DNA from: Symsagittifera roscoffensis
Taxonomy: Eukaryota; Xenacoelomorpha; Acoela; Convolutidae
NCBI RefSeq assembly: GCF_963678635.1
Contig: NC_087069.1
Span: 29,616,776-29,676,775, forward strand
Direction: 5' to 3'
DNA length: 60,000 nt
This document shows, in pieces, positions 50,026 to 60,000 of this stretch. The position numbers and the translations under genes are program-made. The notes below the pieces were generated by a model, which was not told the origin of the DNA, ran no database searches, and saw only the letters and a list, made by a program, of their open reading frames with translations. The number at the start of each line of letters is the position of its first letter. The first letter of the stretch is position 1.

Positions 50026-52150
50026 TCTTCTACTTGTTATTCACCCACAAATAAAATCTGTTCGAAAAAAAAATTATATGCCCATGCCAAGAAGAAATTT
50101 CTGAAGAAAAAACCAAAAGACAAGTATTCGATTACTGTTTAGCAGCCATCAGTAATATCACTTCTCATTATGGCATTTTTATCATCAAGATTTCACCACC
50201 ACAATCATCAAATCAACCACCACAGCGAAAACAAAAAGATGATACAGAATTATAATTCTCGTAAGTTTTCACAGAATGTATCAAAATTATTCAACATCAA
50301 AACTCACAAAGAGCAAACCATATTTCCACAGATGATGTTTTTTCTATCGTTTATAGTTATTCTTCTATATTAGAATCAAAGGAAACATTTTATGTATCCT
50401 CACCGCAAACGTCTCGATATGCAATAGTAAGAAAAGAAACAATTTTTTTCTCGCAGTTTTCGACTCAATTTGTGAAACTCTCACTAATAATAATATATCA
50501 CAAAAAATGTAAATTGATATACAAAGAATCCCAGGCATGGTCCGTTATAGATTATTTTCAAAACAATTTAGAACTAATTTTACTAGAAAGAAAAAATTTC
50601 GACCACAAACCAACAATGAAACAATATTAGCCGACAACAGAGATTAACTATGGGGCCCGAATGGTCTCATATTTTATTTTAACATCCGAATTGACATTTC
50701 AAGTTCGGCAATTGCCTTTTTTCCGTACACAGAGAGTTATTAAGAGTAACTCCACTCACAACTGACACGCGGCCTTTAATTTTTAGTACGAAATTTAACT
50801 ATAGAACAAGCAATAACAGCTTCAATTCAAAATTCTTAAATACACAGAAAACCCACAGAAAAACTAGAAATTTAACACAACAATATATCCAAACTTTATT
50901 ATTGAAGAAATAGTTGAAACACCAGCTTCAACAACACAACAGAATATCTCACAAAAACACCACATAGAACAAAACTCCTATCCCTCAAACAAGAAAACAA
51001 TCAGCAGTTAAGACATCTGTTGTTCCCAAATACTCGCAAATAGATTACCATCACATAGAGCAATTATCAAAAAACGACAATCTAACAAAAATAGAATTCA
51101 AACAACAATAATCTTGCTAATGATAACAAGGATTTTTTCACAAAGAATAACATTAGCAATCCAAGAGCGAAACCATTTCCTCAAACTCAAAATTAATCTC
51201 AGAAACAAATTTATACCCAACAAATACCAAAAACAATGTCTCAACCAATTTCTTTATCTTAGAAGGAAAATTCCGACAGACCGCGCCACAATTTGTCCAT
51301 TTTTCAACAAAATAAAAACAAAACTAACAAACAATTCATAAGAAGTCAACCAAATTATTCTGAAAATGAAGATTACTTCCGTCAGAATTAACCTTACTAC
51401 AAAATTAACCAGCGAAAAAATCACTGGGATACTATAGATCAACCAGATGTTGTTTTCAACCAGATCTTTTTGACAACATAAACTCTCTCAAAAAGGAAAT
51501 CAGACACAGTCTAATAAAAATATACAAAACCAAAACCAAACAAATACTCAATTTCTTGAAACAATGATACAAATACTCAAACAAAATCCCATACAAAAAC
51601 TCAAACCTTACTTCTTAAGGTTGGAGAAATCACAAAAAAACGTTATCACAAAAAAGACGACATACAAATGTGACCCAAACACTAAAAACAGCAGACTCAC
51701 TACAAATGACAAGGAATCCATATCTTATGGTTGGATCATCTACAATATCCAATAAGTCTTAACCATTATTTAAAAGAATCCAAGTTTCAAAGGGAAACCA
51801 TCAGTCGTAGATACGCTGTTGTTTTTGACGTAGATACGGACTTAGCATTGCTGAATGCAGACAAAAACAACAAGATAATTTAAATAAACCATCAAAATAC
51901 AAAGAACCAAGCAAACCTTTTTATCAAACATGAAAAAAGGTCAAAAGTTACCAAATCAAAAAAAATCAACATAAAAATAGCTCAGGGAAGACATGCCCAA
52001 TAAAATGTAATAATAACAGATCACAATCCCCTCACTCAAATAATTTTTGCGGAAGATCATCAGATCGACAAATTCCACCAATATATATTCGCAAAGTAGA
52101 TATTGCAGATCAAGTATCAAAAAAATCAATTCCGAAATAATCATTCTAAA
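50026..52150. other. Element C, presumed gag region, too decayed to read
   Basis: Only short Lys/Asn/Gln-rich frames (50170-50373, 51114-51341, 51564-51755) with no domain motif. Position between leader and RT implies gag. Confidence 0.3.
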
Positions 52151-52161
52151 TCAAACTCTAA

Positions 52162-52482
52162 TTGTCTAATTACTCAAATTATAACAGAAACCGCTCATGT
52201 TCAAATCACCAGAAAAGATACTACCTACTCCAATGGCGCTCAAAAAGTTCTTCGAATAATCGAAATCGAAGTTATTCAATCAATCGAAATAGAAATTACT
52301 CAAATAATAGATCACAAAAGTATTCTAGCAAAAGAGCATATAATATTTACTATAATAATAGTGATAAATCTAGAAACAGGAATAGCAACTATCAAAAACA
52401 AAGCCGGAAAGTATTCTCAACAAACACATCGAACAATTCACAAAAAACACAATTCGCAATTAACAAAAACAAACAAAATTAA
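52162..52482 (+). pseudogene. Element C gag nucleocapsid-like basic segment
   Basis: Dominated by Arg, Asn, Ser and Tyr in repeated NRNRSYS / NRNRNYSNN patterns (e.g. NYNRNRSCS, SSNNRNRSYSINRNR), the type of basic, zinc-finger-free RNA-binding tail found in errantivirus-like Gag. It is followed within ~700 nt by RT. The ORF has no ATG at its start. An overlapping frame (52103-52582) is Thr/Ile/Lys-rich and less convincing. Confidence 0.45.
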
Positions 52483-53162
52483 ATCTACAGAAATAGTACA
52501 ACAGAAAATCAAAGACAAATCAATCAAACAGAATCTTCATAAGAAACAAGCTCAGACACTCCAGGTATTGACGACAAGGTAACTTTAGAACTAAACGAAA
52601 ACCACATAGACTGTGAAAGCACAGATGACAAATGCGATGCTCAAAACACGCTTATTATTAACAAGCTTAAAATAGAACATGAAGATGAAACACCAATTGA
52701 ATCGAGTTGTTACTAAAATGATTTTTATCAGTTCGAACGATCAAGAACCAGATAACAATCAAAAGACCACAAAACGTACTCCACATATGATTTCAATTAC
52801 CTCAAGTACAAATAACGTGATTAAAATACAACAAATAGAGTATCAACAACAAAAGAAAAGTTTTGGATAATCCAAGTACTTTTGCAAAGTCCAGAAAATA
52901 AAAAACTCAACCACCAGAACTTGTAACAGAACTTTCAATCGACTATGGCACAAAATCAAAAACTATCAATATCCCTACATGGAATGAATTTCCAAATCTG
53001 ACCCAAAAGTTTCCCCTTCAAAAACTGCTACAACACTAGCCACTGCACAAGGCGCAAGTTTAAAAAACTAAGCAGTAAGCAGGTCTCTAGATATTTTCGA
53101 TCAGTATGAAAATATGTCATCAGTAACCACAGAATAACAGTCCAATTAAAAATAGTTTATAA

Positions 53163-53536
53163 ATCCAGTAATTATTCTTGCTAAAGGAAAATCACTTAAA
53201 ATCATTTCAGGTGCACTATATTAAAGTTCTGTAATTGATGAAACAAACTGTAAATGGCCCTTAGAACAAATACAACTAATATTTTCCAAAATAAACGAAC
53301 AAAAGGATAGCACCGCCGATATGAATAGTGCATATAATCAATTTGCATTAGATAAACAACCACGTCGAGTAACACAAATCGTTATTGGACACCAACAATA
53401 CGAATTCAAAAGACTATTTTATGGTGTATCCATCGGACCAGCAGCTTTTTCTGCATGTATGAGTAACAGTTTTAGACCACTTATCTTCTGCACAAACGTC
53501 AATTCATATTTAGACGATGTTTTCATACAATCATGA
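53163..53536 (+). pseudogene. Element C reverse transcriptase palm
   Basis: After a stop near 53220 the frame reads ETNCKWPLEQIQLIFSKINE, the first catalytic Asp in ADMNSAYNQF, IGHQQYEFKRLFYGVSIGPA, AFSACMSNSFRPL, and the active site YLDDVFIQS at ~53506-53535. These are the fingers-palm blocks of LTR-type RT. It ends at a TGA after IQS; the thumb region after 53540 is shredded, with recognisable bits such as YISDHFMTFFDN. Confidence 0.85.
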
Positions 53537-53869
53537 AAAAAAAACATGAATTGATTAAAGTTTTAGATAAATATCACCAAACCTTGGTAAAAGAAAACAT
53601 GAAAACAGCCCCAGATAAATCACATCACCTGTGTGAAGCTCCCACGACATATTGAAGAAAAACTACCATAATTCCTTTGAATTCCGTCCAACCACCATCA
53701 ATTAAAAAGAATTTATAAAACGCAACTATATCTCAGACCATTTTATGACATTCTTCGACAACAAAATATTTTTGAATGGACCTAAGAAGAACATCAAAAA
53801 CACTTCGACGAAATAAAAATAATTCTCACAGAACAAATCTCAAACGCAATTCCTCACCCAGATCAATCA

Positions 53870-54215
53870 TTTTAAGCCAATTGACGCAGCAGTTTTACAA
53901 TCACAAAAAAGGTACAAACTAAATGAATATTATATGAGCAAAGTGAAAACTTTTTACGCCAGCGGATCTCAGACTCTTTACACGTATGAGAGAATGTACA
54001 GTCATAATTAGAACATTAGAAGAATATGAATTCTTAGTAATTGGCTCAAAACATCCAACAATTTCATTTACAGACCCTAAGCCTCTAATTTTTCTTTTTA
54101 CACAAAAATCCAACCCAAATCTTAGAGTATATAGATTTTAACTGATTTTAAAGAAATTTCCGAACCAAATAAAAATTGAACAGCAGCATAAAATTTTGCT
54201 TTACCAGATACACTT
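53870..54215 (+). pseudogene. Element C RNase H remnant
   Basis: DAAVLQSQKRYKLN then, after a frame change, RECTVIIRTLEEYEFLVIGS, the block with the catalytic Glu position, and TISFTDPKPLIFLFTQKSNP, corresponding to the usual TDHK motif with His replaced by Pro. Stops and shifts abound. The first catalytic Asp region is incomplete. Confidence 0.65.
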
Positions 54216-54946
54216 AGTCGTATTACACGACCTGAAATATTTACACGAAAAACAATAGTAGAAAAACCACAAAACATAAAATTCTTTCGCGCAAAAGATG
54301 AACCACCACCACGATTAGAATGTAAAAACGTTTTCTACTATATCTAGATTACCAAAACAATCACTATGTGGTAGATGTACAACGTAAAAATACATTTAAA
54401 CCCATATCATATTCATTATGCACCATAAAAAACCCACAATTAAAAAAACATCACCAAAAACCACAAGGAAATAAAAATCTTTCTCACTAATAAAAAAACC
54501 TCATGCATTTAATAAATTTAACAGCTCCTCCAGTTTCAGGTCAAAATTACACTTTTAACAAAATATTTGATTTACAAGACCCTTTGGATAATATACTTTT
54601 ATCCAAAATCGAAATTCAAAAAATTTTTCTCCACAACACAGAGGAATTAACACTTCAGTTATTACAGTAACACTAAAATCTTGATCCTGTTATCAGACAA
54701 CAAATATTTTGGAATAATTACAAAACAAAACCCATTAGAGCTGAAATCATAATATTAGGAAATAAAACATTATCCCGGTAGTTTTGAAACATTGAACAAT
54801 ACGACATGAAAACATTCACTTTCTAGAATAACATCACCAAGACACTAAAGTACCCTGTCTACCACAAAGCCTAATTTTAAAAACGTTTCGTATTTCACGT
54901 TATTTGCGAACAAAAGGACAGAAAACTCATTCAAATTTCACTCAAA

Positions 54947-55180
54947 ATGTTAAATTTCCGAAGACCAATTTGGATAAAAGTACTTTGCAACGATTGCATT
55001 ACATGTCCATTGAACAAGTCTTTACCACACCAAATGCGAATAGCAGAAAAACAAGGCTATAAAGGACTAAAACTATATTTGAATCAGAGAATCTCATTTA
55101 ATATCAAAGGCCCTATATCCCCTCTCAGAAGGAAACTCGTAAAAAATGGTAAAAGTAGATGCATTTACATTTCATCGTAA
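54947..55180 (+). pseudogene. Element C integrase zinc-finger end and core start
   Basis: IWIKVLCNDCITCPLNK is the CX2C of the HHCC finger. It is followed by SFNIKGPISP, where the first core Asp is expected but Asn is found. After VDAFTFH (another frame, ~55155) sequence jumps to the late integrase part at ~55208, so most of the catalytic core, including second Asp and Glu, seems deleted. Confidence 0.65.
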
Positions 55181-55207
55181 AATAAATGGAAAAGATAAAA
55201 AAACACA

Positions 55208-55760
55208 GAGTGGTCAACAGAAGTACAATTATTTCCATTAGCATATAACTCTCTAATTACTGCATCAATTGAACTCTCACCATAGAAAATGGTTTTTGAC
55301 CAAAAACCAAGTAAACTTATAATGTTTACAGCATAGTAAAATCTACCACTCCATACTCATGATGAACATTTTTTTCACTACCCAAACAAATTAAATTTAG
55401 CCTCTGAAATCCATGACAAATAGATACTGAATAGAGATCAAGAACACAAAGATAATTATCAGAAATGTGCAAAGAAAATGTTACAAAGACAAAATGCTCA
55501 GTTTCAAGTAAGTATCAAAGCGAATTTTTTGTTTTAGTTTTAGCTTTTGTTTTAATGCCAGACGATATAACGCAAAAAAAAATTTAAACAAAGCTGCAAC
55601 CTATCCAAAAAAGACCATTTCAAGTTATAAAAAAACCTACAGACGTAATATATAATTTTCTAGATCACAACAAAAAAGAAATCGTACAACATAGAAACAA
55701 TCTTCATCAGACTATCCGAAGGAGTACGCCCGTCGTGAACTAACACAATTGTATTCCTCT
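55208..55760 (+). pseudogene. Element C integrase C-terminal region
   Basis: EWSTEVQLFPLAYNSLITAS and KMVFDQKPSKLIMF correspond to the helix after the integrase Glu (PLAYN...SP..M.F...P); further on a basic stretch and DHNKKEIVQHRNNLHQ resemble the C-terminal barrel. Frames alternate. Confidence 0.6.
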
Positions 55761-56170
55761 ACAAGACTACTCATCGTCGACAAAATAACAGAAAATTACG
55801 TACAACAGAAAAAAACACACTTCAGTCATCTACCACAATCACCCGATATAAATCAAAATGAAAAAACGAGAAAACTTCTAAGCAAGTAGTTCAAAAGTAA
55901 AGCCTTAGTCCTAAGCTATAAGAAAATCTTTATACACGAAATCAAAGAAAAACCACTACAACGCCAATCACCCCGCCTTGGAAATCAAAGACAAAAAGGT
56001 TACAAAACTCCATAACCAACCATGTTGTCAAAAATCAATGAACAATCCGACCCCATTTAATTTCAACCCCCAAAAAAATGAAAAATATTTTGGCAAAGCA
56101 AATCAGTTTTAAAATGTTTCTTTCCAACACAGTTACTCAAATTAAATTATTCATTTCTACTTTTTTAAAA
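55761..56170. other. Element C, pol tail, unreadable
   Basis: Lys/Gln/Asn-rich short frames only, no motif. Confidence 0.3.
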
Positions 56171-56175
56171 ATATT

Positions 56176-56299
56176 TTAGAAATTGCAACCCTACTTTTTC
56201 TAATCTTTTGTATTCGATTTATAATTTTCTTTTTCCTCATCCAGACCTACCTTTCTCTCTCCAAAACCATTGATCACCTAATCAAGTGCAAAACTTGAT
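56176..56299 (+). pseudogene. Element C hydrophobic segment 1
   Basis: Reads LEIATLLFLIFCIRFIIFFFL then IQTYLSLSKTIDHLIK, a likely membrane helix (with one Cys-Ile-Arg interruption) followed by a polar tail. No ATG start visible. It could be a membrane protein fragment of the element or a low-complexity artefact. Confidence 0.35.
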
Positions 56300-56340
56300 C
56301 TTTTCTTGAATGATACGAAATTTACTAAGGAGAAAAAACA

Positions 56341-56421
56341 TTTTTTATTCCCTTCATAATTTTTTCCACTTTTCTAGCTACTCTAATTCTGACACTTTAT
56401 AAATGCATAAAAAAGCAATAA
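56341..56421 (+). pseudogene. Element C hydrophobic segment 2
   Basis: FFIPFIIFSTFLATLILTLY followed by the basic tail KCIKKQ and stop: single membrane helix with cytosolic positive residues. It is in the same frame as segment 1, separated by three stops. Confidence 0.35.
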
Positions 56422-57316
56422 TTTCTGTTGCACTAGCAACAGTTTAACTGATATTTTATGCAGAAGAATATTATAAAAAACACAAACTTCAAAAAAGCCA
56501 AAAAGTATATTGCAAAATTGCTAACGCAAACACTTTTAGGGATTCTTTACCAAGCAACTCACCCCAAGAGCCTCCAAAAACACCTACATCTAGTCAAACC
56601 AATTACTTCCAACCATCTACTCGTATCTCATATGTAGAAAACCCCTATACTTTTGAAAAAAGACACACATCCTTATCTGACTCTTTAATACCAGCCATTC
56701 GTCAAGCACCCCTAAGTGAACCACAATACGAACCAACTTATAATATTTGCCTCTCATTACATTTAAGCCAAAATCGACTCACCCCTGACAGATTATTCAC
56801 CCCCGACAAAATAATAATTTAACAACACCAAGAGTTCAATTTAGTTTTGCCTCATCACCATCATCAACCCCTCTAAATCTATACAAAGCACCCCTCCACC
56901 GCTTCAAAACATTTTCCACCAAAATACTTAAATATTCTATCCGACTATTTAGGTTCAACAACTACTTCTGAACTACTTCGTGAAACTCTCTTTGAGCCCC
57001 CCCCCACACTCCATCATAAAGACTTCCACATTGGATGACCCAACATTCTCCCAAGGTGAACACAACTTTTTAAATGACCCAGTAAAATTTCCCTCGTATA
57101 CCTCATTATCACTAACAGAAAAATTATCACTACCATTATCACCTTCAGTCACAGATCAAACACCCTTAACTACATTCCCTACAAATTTTCCAAATCACCT
57201 AGACGACAGACATCGTGAACTACAAAGTATAAGTTTACCTTTACGCTTAGATTGCAACTCCTTTGTAGCACCCCTCCCCTTTTTCGCCATTACCTCGATA
57301 GCAGTCGACTTCATAA

Positions 57317-58199
57317 GTGGGCACTCAGCAGACTGCAATACAGGCACGATATTCACAAAGAAACCCAAAACTATCGTACAAAGAAACCGAAGGCACTATC
57401 GTACACACGTATCTTTTAATAGTTTATTCAATAAAAACCTTTTCTCTTTTAGTACATCTGGAAACTATGAACCACATAAACCCTTCCCCCCGAACAGGAC
57501 CACAAGATTTGCTTGGCACTAATTATGATTGTAAAGATCAACAGCAAAGAACACTACATAAATACGCAATTAACAAAATCACAAAATGTGAGTACGAACC
57601 ACAAGATACTGAATCAGCAACCGTAGAAGCTACACATTAGTCAAAAGCCTGAGCCACAATTTTAACAAGGTATAATTTCACAGCAAAATTCTCTGAAAAG
57701 GAAGTACATTGTTCAGAAATTTCAAACAGCAATGAAAACTGACTCGATTAAGAATCCTTTCATCTAATTAATTGAGAAAAATTTTCATTCCTTGACATCG
57801 AAGATTGTAAAAATAACTTCAAACGTTTAAAAATAGTTGAAAGCAAAAACGAAAATCGTAGATTAGTAATTTTTCAAGTTATTCCAGACTCTGAAAATCA
57901 AGCACAACTTGGACACCGCCAAGGTCATAAAAAATTAGAAGCTAAAGTTCCATACCATGGCGCACACGGACTTTTAACATATGATTTACACGATTTATAG
58001 ACAGAAAAAATCAGGCAACCAAGATATATTGTTTTTTATTGGAAAATTCAACTAGAAAAAGTGCAATTAACACGAGATTTAAAAAACAATACTATACTAT
58101 ATCAAAGCGTTTACTTACCTCGTAAAACTGATCAACGATACTGCCCTCCCACTATACGTATACAAGTAACCATAGTTTGGTTCCCTGAATACACATGAA
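57317..58199 (+). pseudogene. Element C possible envelope-like glycoprotein, N-terminal part
   Basis: One frame stays readable through only a few stops (57638, 57650, ~58000). It has a hydrophobic leader-like stretch (YLLIVYSIKTFSLLVHL), then TNYDCKDQQQRTLHKYAINK and ITKCEYEP. A YDC...Y.I..I..C pattern opens the ectodomain of chuvirus-type glycoproteins that several invertebrate LTR elements have captured; the resemblance is short and I hold it lightly. Later it has EVHCSEIS and DIEDCKNN cysteines. Position after integrase supports an env gene. Confidence 0.35.
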
Positions 58200-58574
58200 C
58201 TATTTTCAAGTCACTAAAATTCATGCATGAATGATAAAATTTCACAAAAAATTTTTTATAGAGTCCCTACTCTTTGATAAAAACCTTGATCGAGGAAGAT
58301 CAAACCCCCATCAATATAGGAATACAGAGAGTAAAAAAATTTACCCTGAAGCTGAAAAAGCAAGTATATGTCCCACACCAGTTTTCCGACCACAATATTC
58401 AGAAACTTTTGTCAAAAACAAGAAAGGTTCGACATGGAAACAGGCAAACCAATTCTCGATATGGCACACACAAAAGGAAACAGAGAAGGCGAAAAATCAT
58501 TCCGGTTTCATTTTCTAAAAATGACAGAAGCACTGGAGGAATGTTTAGACCAGAAAACGAAAATCCCTAATGAA

Positions 58575-58870
58575 TAACACTTGTTTTGGTGCCATCTTTT
58601 ATGATATTCACCTCTATACGAAAAAAGGTTTTACAATCAGTCAAATTTTTCAAAAAATGTCACTTTCCGAATTAGAAACACTCCATCATCTATGTGAACT
58701 AGAAAAACACAAAAACTACAATCTCTCACCTTAGCAGTACTTTAAAACATCTTACGCTGGTAATTTTTTATCAGGTAACTGCTCTAATTTCATTGTCTAT
58801 GAAGGAAACATTCTATGGTAATACACTTGCACTAAAATTTTTCACCAATTTGTGTTTTTAAAAATGAAAG
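58575..58870 (+). pseudogene. Element C possible envelope-like region, middle
   Basis: In another frame: NTCFGAIFYDIHLYTKKGFT, ELETLHHLCELEKHKNYNLS, then YAGNFLSGNCSNFIVYEGN and LWYYTCTKIFHQF. Regular cysteines and N-X-S/T sites (NLS, NCS) suit an extracellular domain. Stops interrupt it. Confidence 0.3.
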
Positions 58871-59437
58871 ATGCTACCAACGTATGCCTGTACTTCATAC
58901 AAACCAAAAAACTTATTATATTTTATAGATACACTGTCACGCCAAGCATACTTTTGGGATACAGCTGTCCCGTGTGGATCTGAAAATAGGCACAACGTAG
59001 TACGGCGTAACCCAAAAGAAGATAAATTTTATCTTCTAACTCCACACCCTAGTTTGAAGCAGCCTTTAGAGAAAGTTTCCACTGAAAGCATACGTGCAAT
59101 CGCTCGTAACCCAAATAAAGACTTAATATCGATAGGAATTTATTCAAAATCCGACATACAACATCACATTAGAACACAACCCTTCCATGAACTTGTCAAT
59201 AAAATGGATACTATCCAGAGACAATCAATCGATCAAAACCTACAAAAACTTGCTGAAACAGTAGGTTTTTCAGACATTTACCGACAAAACAACAGTAGAA
59301 CTTTTGAAGACCTCAAAAAATATATACACCTAAAGCGAGAAAAATATCACTCACAAATTAATTCACCACCAATCAATAATTTTAGATCAATGTTTAATTT
59401 TTTTATACGTAAAAAAAAGAGCTCCGAGCCTTTCTAG
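58871..59437 (+). CDS. Element C possible envelope-like C-terminal part (188 codons open)
   Basis: Longest open frame of element C after pol, in the same frame as 57317-58199. FYLLTPHPSLKQPLEKVSTE and DLISIGIYSKSDIQHHIRTQ are ordinary folded-protein sequence, followed by a charged helical stretch (residues ~115-165) and a basic end KKKSSEPF. The next codons in a neighbouring frame give GWSWYIFEKL, possibly the start of a membrane anchor. No family can be assigned with confidence. Confidence 0.35.
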   Translation: MLPTYACTSYKPKNLLYFIDTLSRQAYFWDTAVPCGSENRHNVVRRNPKEDKFYLLTPHPSLKQPLEKVSTESIRAIARNPNKDLISIGIYSKSDIQHHIRTQPFHELVNKMDTIQRQSIDQNLQKLAETVGFSDIYRQNNSRTFEDLKKYIHLKREKYHSQINSPPINNFRSMFNFFIRKKKSSEPF

Positions 59438-60000
59438 GATGGTCATGATATATCTTTGAAAAATTGACAATATTATAGGCGATGTTTATTTTCATAGGAT
59501 TCCACTTCTCAGTTTTGAATGGAACCTAAAATAGATGCGCAATACATGCACAAGTCAAAAAATAAGCTAGCGTAACACGCCTTTTATTCGTAAGGTTTTT
59601 GATTATTCGTAAGAAGCACTACAAAAAAGTTATCTTCAAAAGAAAATGCATATCATACTCCACAGGACAACACAAGTATGATACCTACAGCACCATCACA
59701 ATTTATATAGTCTACACAATAACCATCCGTTATCATTAGTAGCACAAATTTATTGAAACACACTTTCAAACTCCGAACGAACAATACACACTACTATTTT
59801 ACAAAGTAGCCCAATATCCCATATAGCACTCCAATAACCAATTATAGACAATATATTTGAGCAAAGTGTAGAACAAAAACACACCTCAATTTTTCTTTTT
59901 CAAAGTAATCATCGTTTTAGCCTACGAAGAGCCGACACATTGGATCCTTAAACAGTTCTCTTCCCTATTCATCAAATATCCAACGCCAAAATTCCCTCAT
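59438..60000. other. Element C, 3' part, unassigned
   Basis: No readable ORF or LTR border; composition still A/C-rich, so the element continues past the window. Confidence 0.4.

Larger units (their letters stand above)
47752..60000 (+). mobile_element. Element C: decayed LTR retroelement with possible envelope-like region (3' end outside window)
   Basis: From about 47750 the plus strand becomes strongly A- and C-rich and G-poor, and stays so to the window end, unlike everything to the left. In order it holds a gag-like basic segment, RT, RNase H, integrase zinc finger and tail, hydrophobic ORFs and a long possible glycoprotein region. That order is that of envelope-bearing Ty3/gypsy (errantivirus-like) elements. 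All frames are broken many times. Confidence 0.65.

Noticed and set aside
56980-57522. 180-codon Pro/Ser/Thr-rich ORF in element C
   Set aside because: Overlaps the better-supported envelope-like frame; its bias follows from the A/C-rich DNA (Pro, Thr, Ser, Asn codons), so I did not list it as a gene.

Overview
The window is eukaryotic, most likely an invertebrate animal genome: AT-rich, dense in decayed transposable elements, with no bacterial-type operons, no CRISPR and no clear host housekeeping gene. The species cannot be named from the sequence. Nearly everything that can be recognised is mobile DNA or tandem repeat, and almost every coding region is broken by stops or frameshifts.

Layout. 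34-3146: three tandem copies of a 1.0-1.35 kb unit; two carry an intact 108-codon minus-strand ORF with a signal-peptide-like N-terminus and the third is a truncated in-frame chimera. 3.7-4.1 kb: perfect and near-perfect AT-rich hairpins. 5.5-6.2 kb: the GIY-YIG endonuclease end of a Penelope-like retroelement (minus strand), followed by a hammerhead-like motif. 9.0-16.3 kb: LTR retrotransposon A (Ty3/gypsy, Mag-like by its two zinc knuckles), whose 5' LTR abuts a 200-N gap. 16.3-18.7 kb: a Tc1/mariner-derived non-autonomous element, then GC-rich minisatellites including a clean 29-bp array. 19.15-24.8, 31.9-41.3 and 45.1-45.5 kb: about 17 copies of one ~530-bp non-coding element with sub-terminal inverted repeats and a terminal hairpin, which I infer to be a Helentron-like (HINE) family; it has been amplified by two large tandem duplications. 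24.8-31.9 kb: LTR retrotransposon B, related to A, flanked by a 5-bp duplication AAGGC and inserted inside one of those ~530-bp elements. 32.6-33.1 kb: a non-LTR (LINE) reverse transcriptase relic on the minus strand. 42.9-45.6 kb: a cluster of Tc1/mariner-derived mini-elements. 47.1-47.3 kb: a long foldback hairpin. 47.75 kb to the window end: a third, very decayed LTR-type element with an A/C-rich plus strand, Arg/Asn-rich gag-like, RT, RNase H, integrase and possible envelope-like remnants; its 3' end lies outside the window.

Elements A and B share one design: ~300-340 bp LTR, gag start codon straddling the LTR/primer-binding-site junction, gag with CCHC knuckles, DTGS protease, RT with LDD, RNase H, HHCC zinc-finger integrase, and an unusually long disordered pol tail ending in a conserved R-S-K...HSVK motif. 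Both also carry a SUMO-interaction-like VDLT/IDLT acidic motif in a disordered pol segment. Neither copy can make an intact pol. The strongest leads for something new are the ~530-bp hairpin-ended element family, the start codon/primer-site overlap, the SIM-like motifs, and the tandem secreted-protein-like ORFs.
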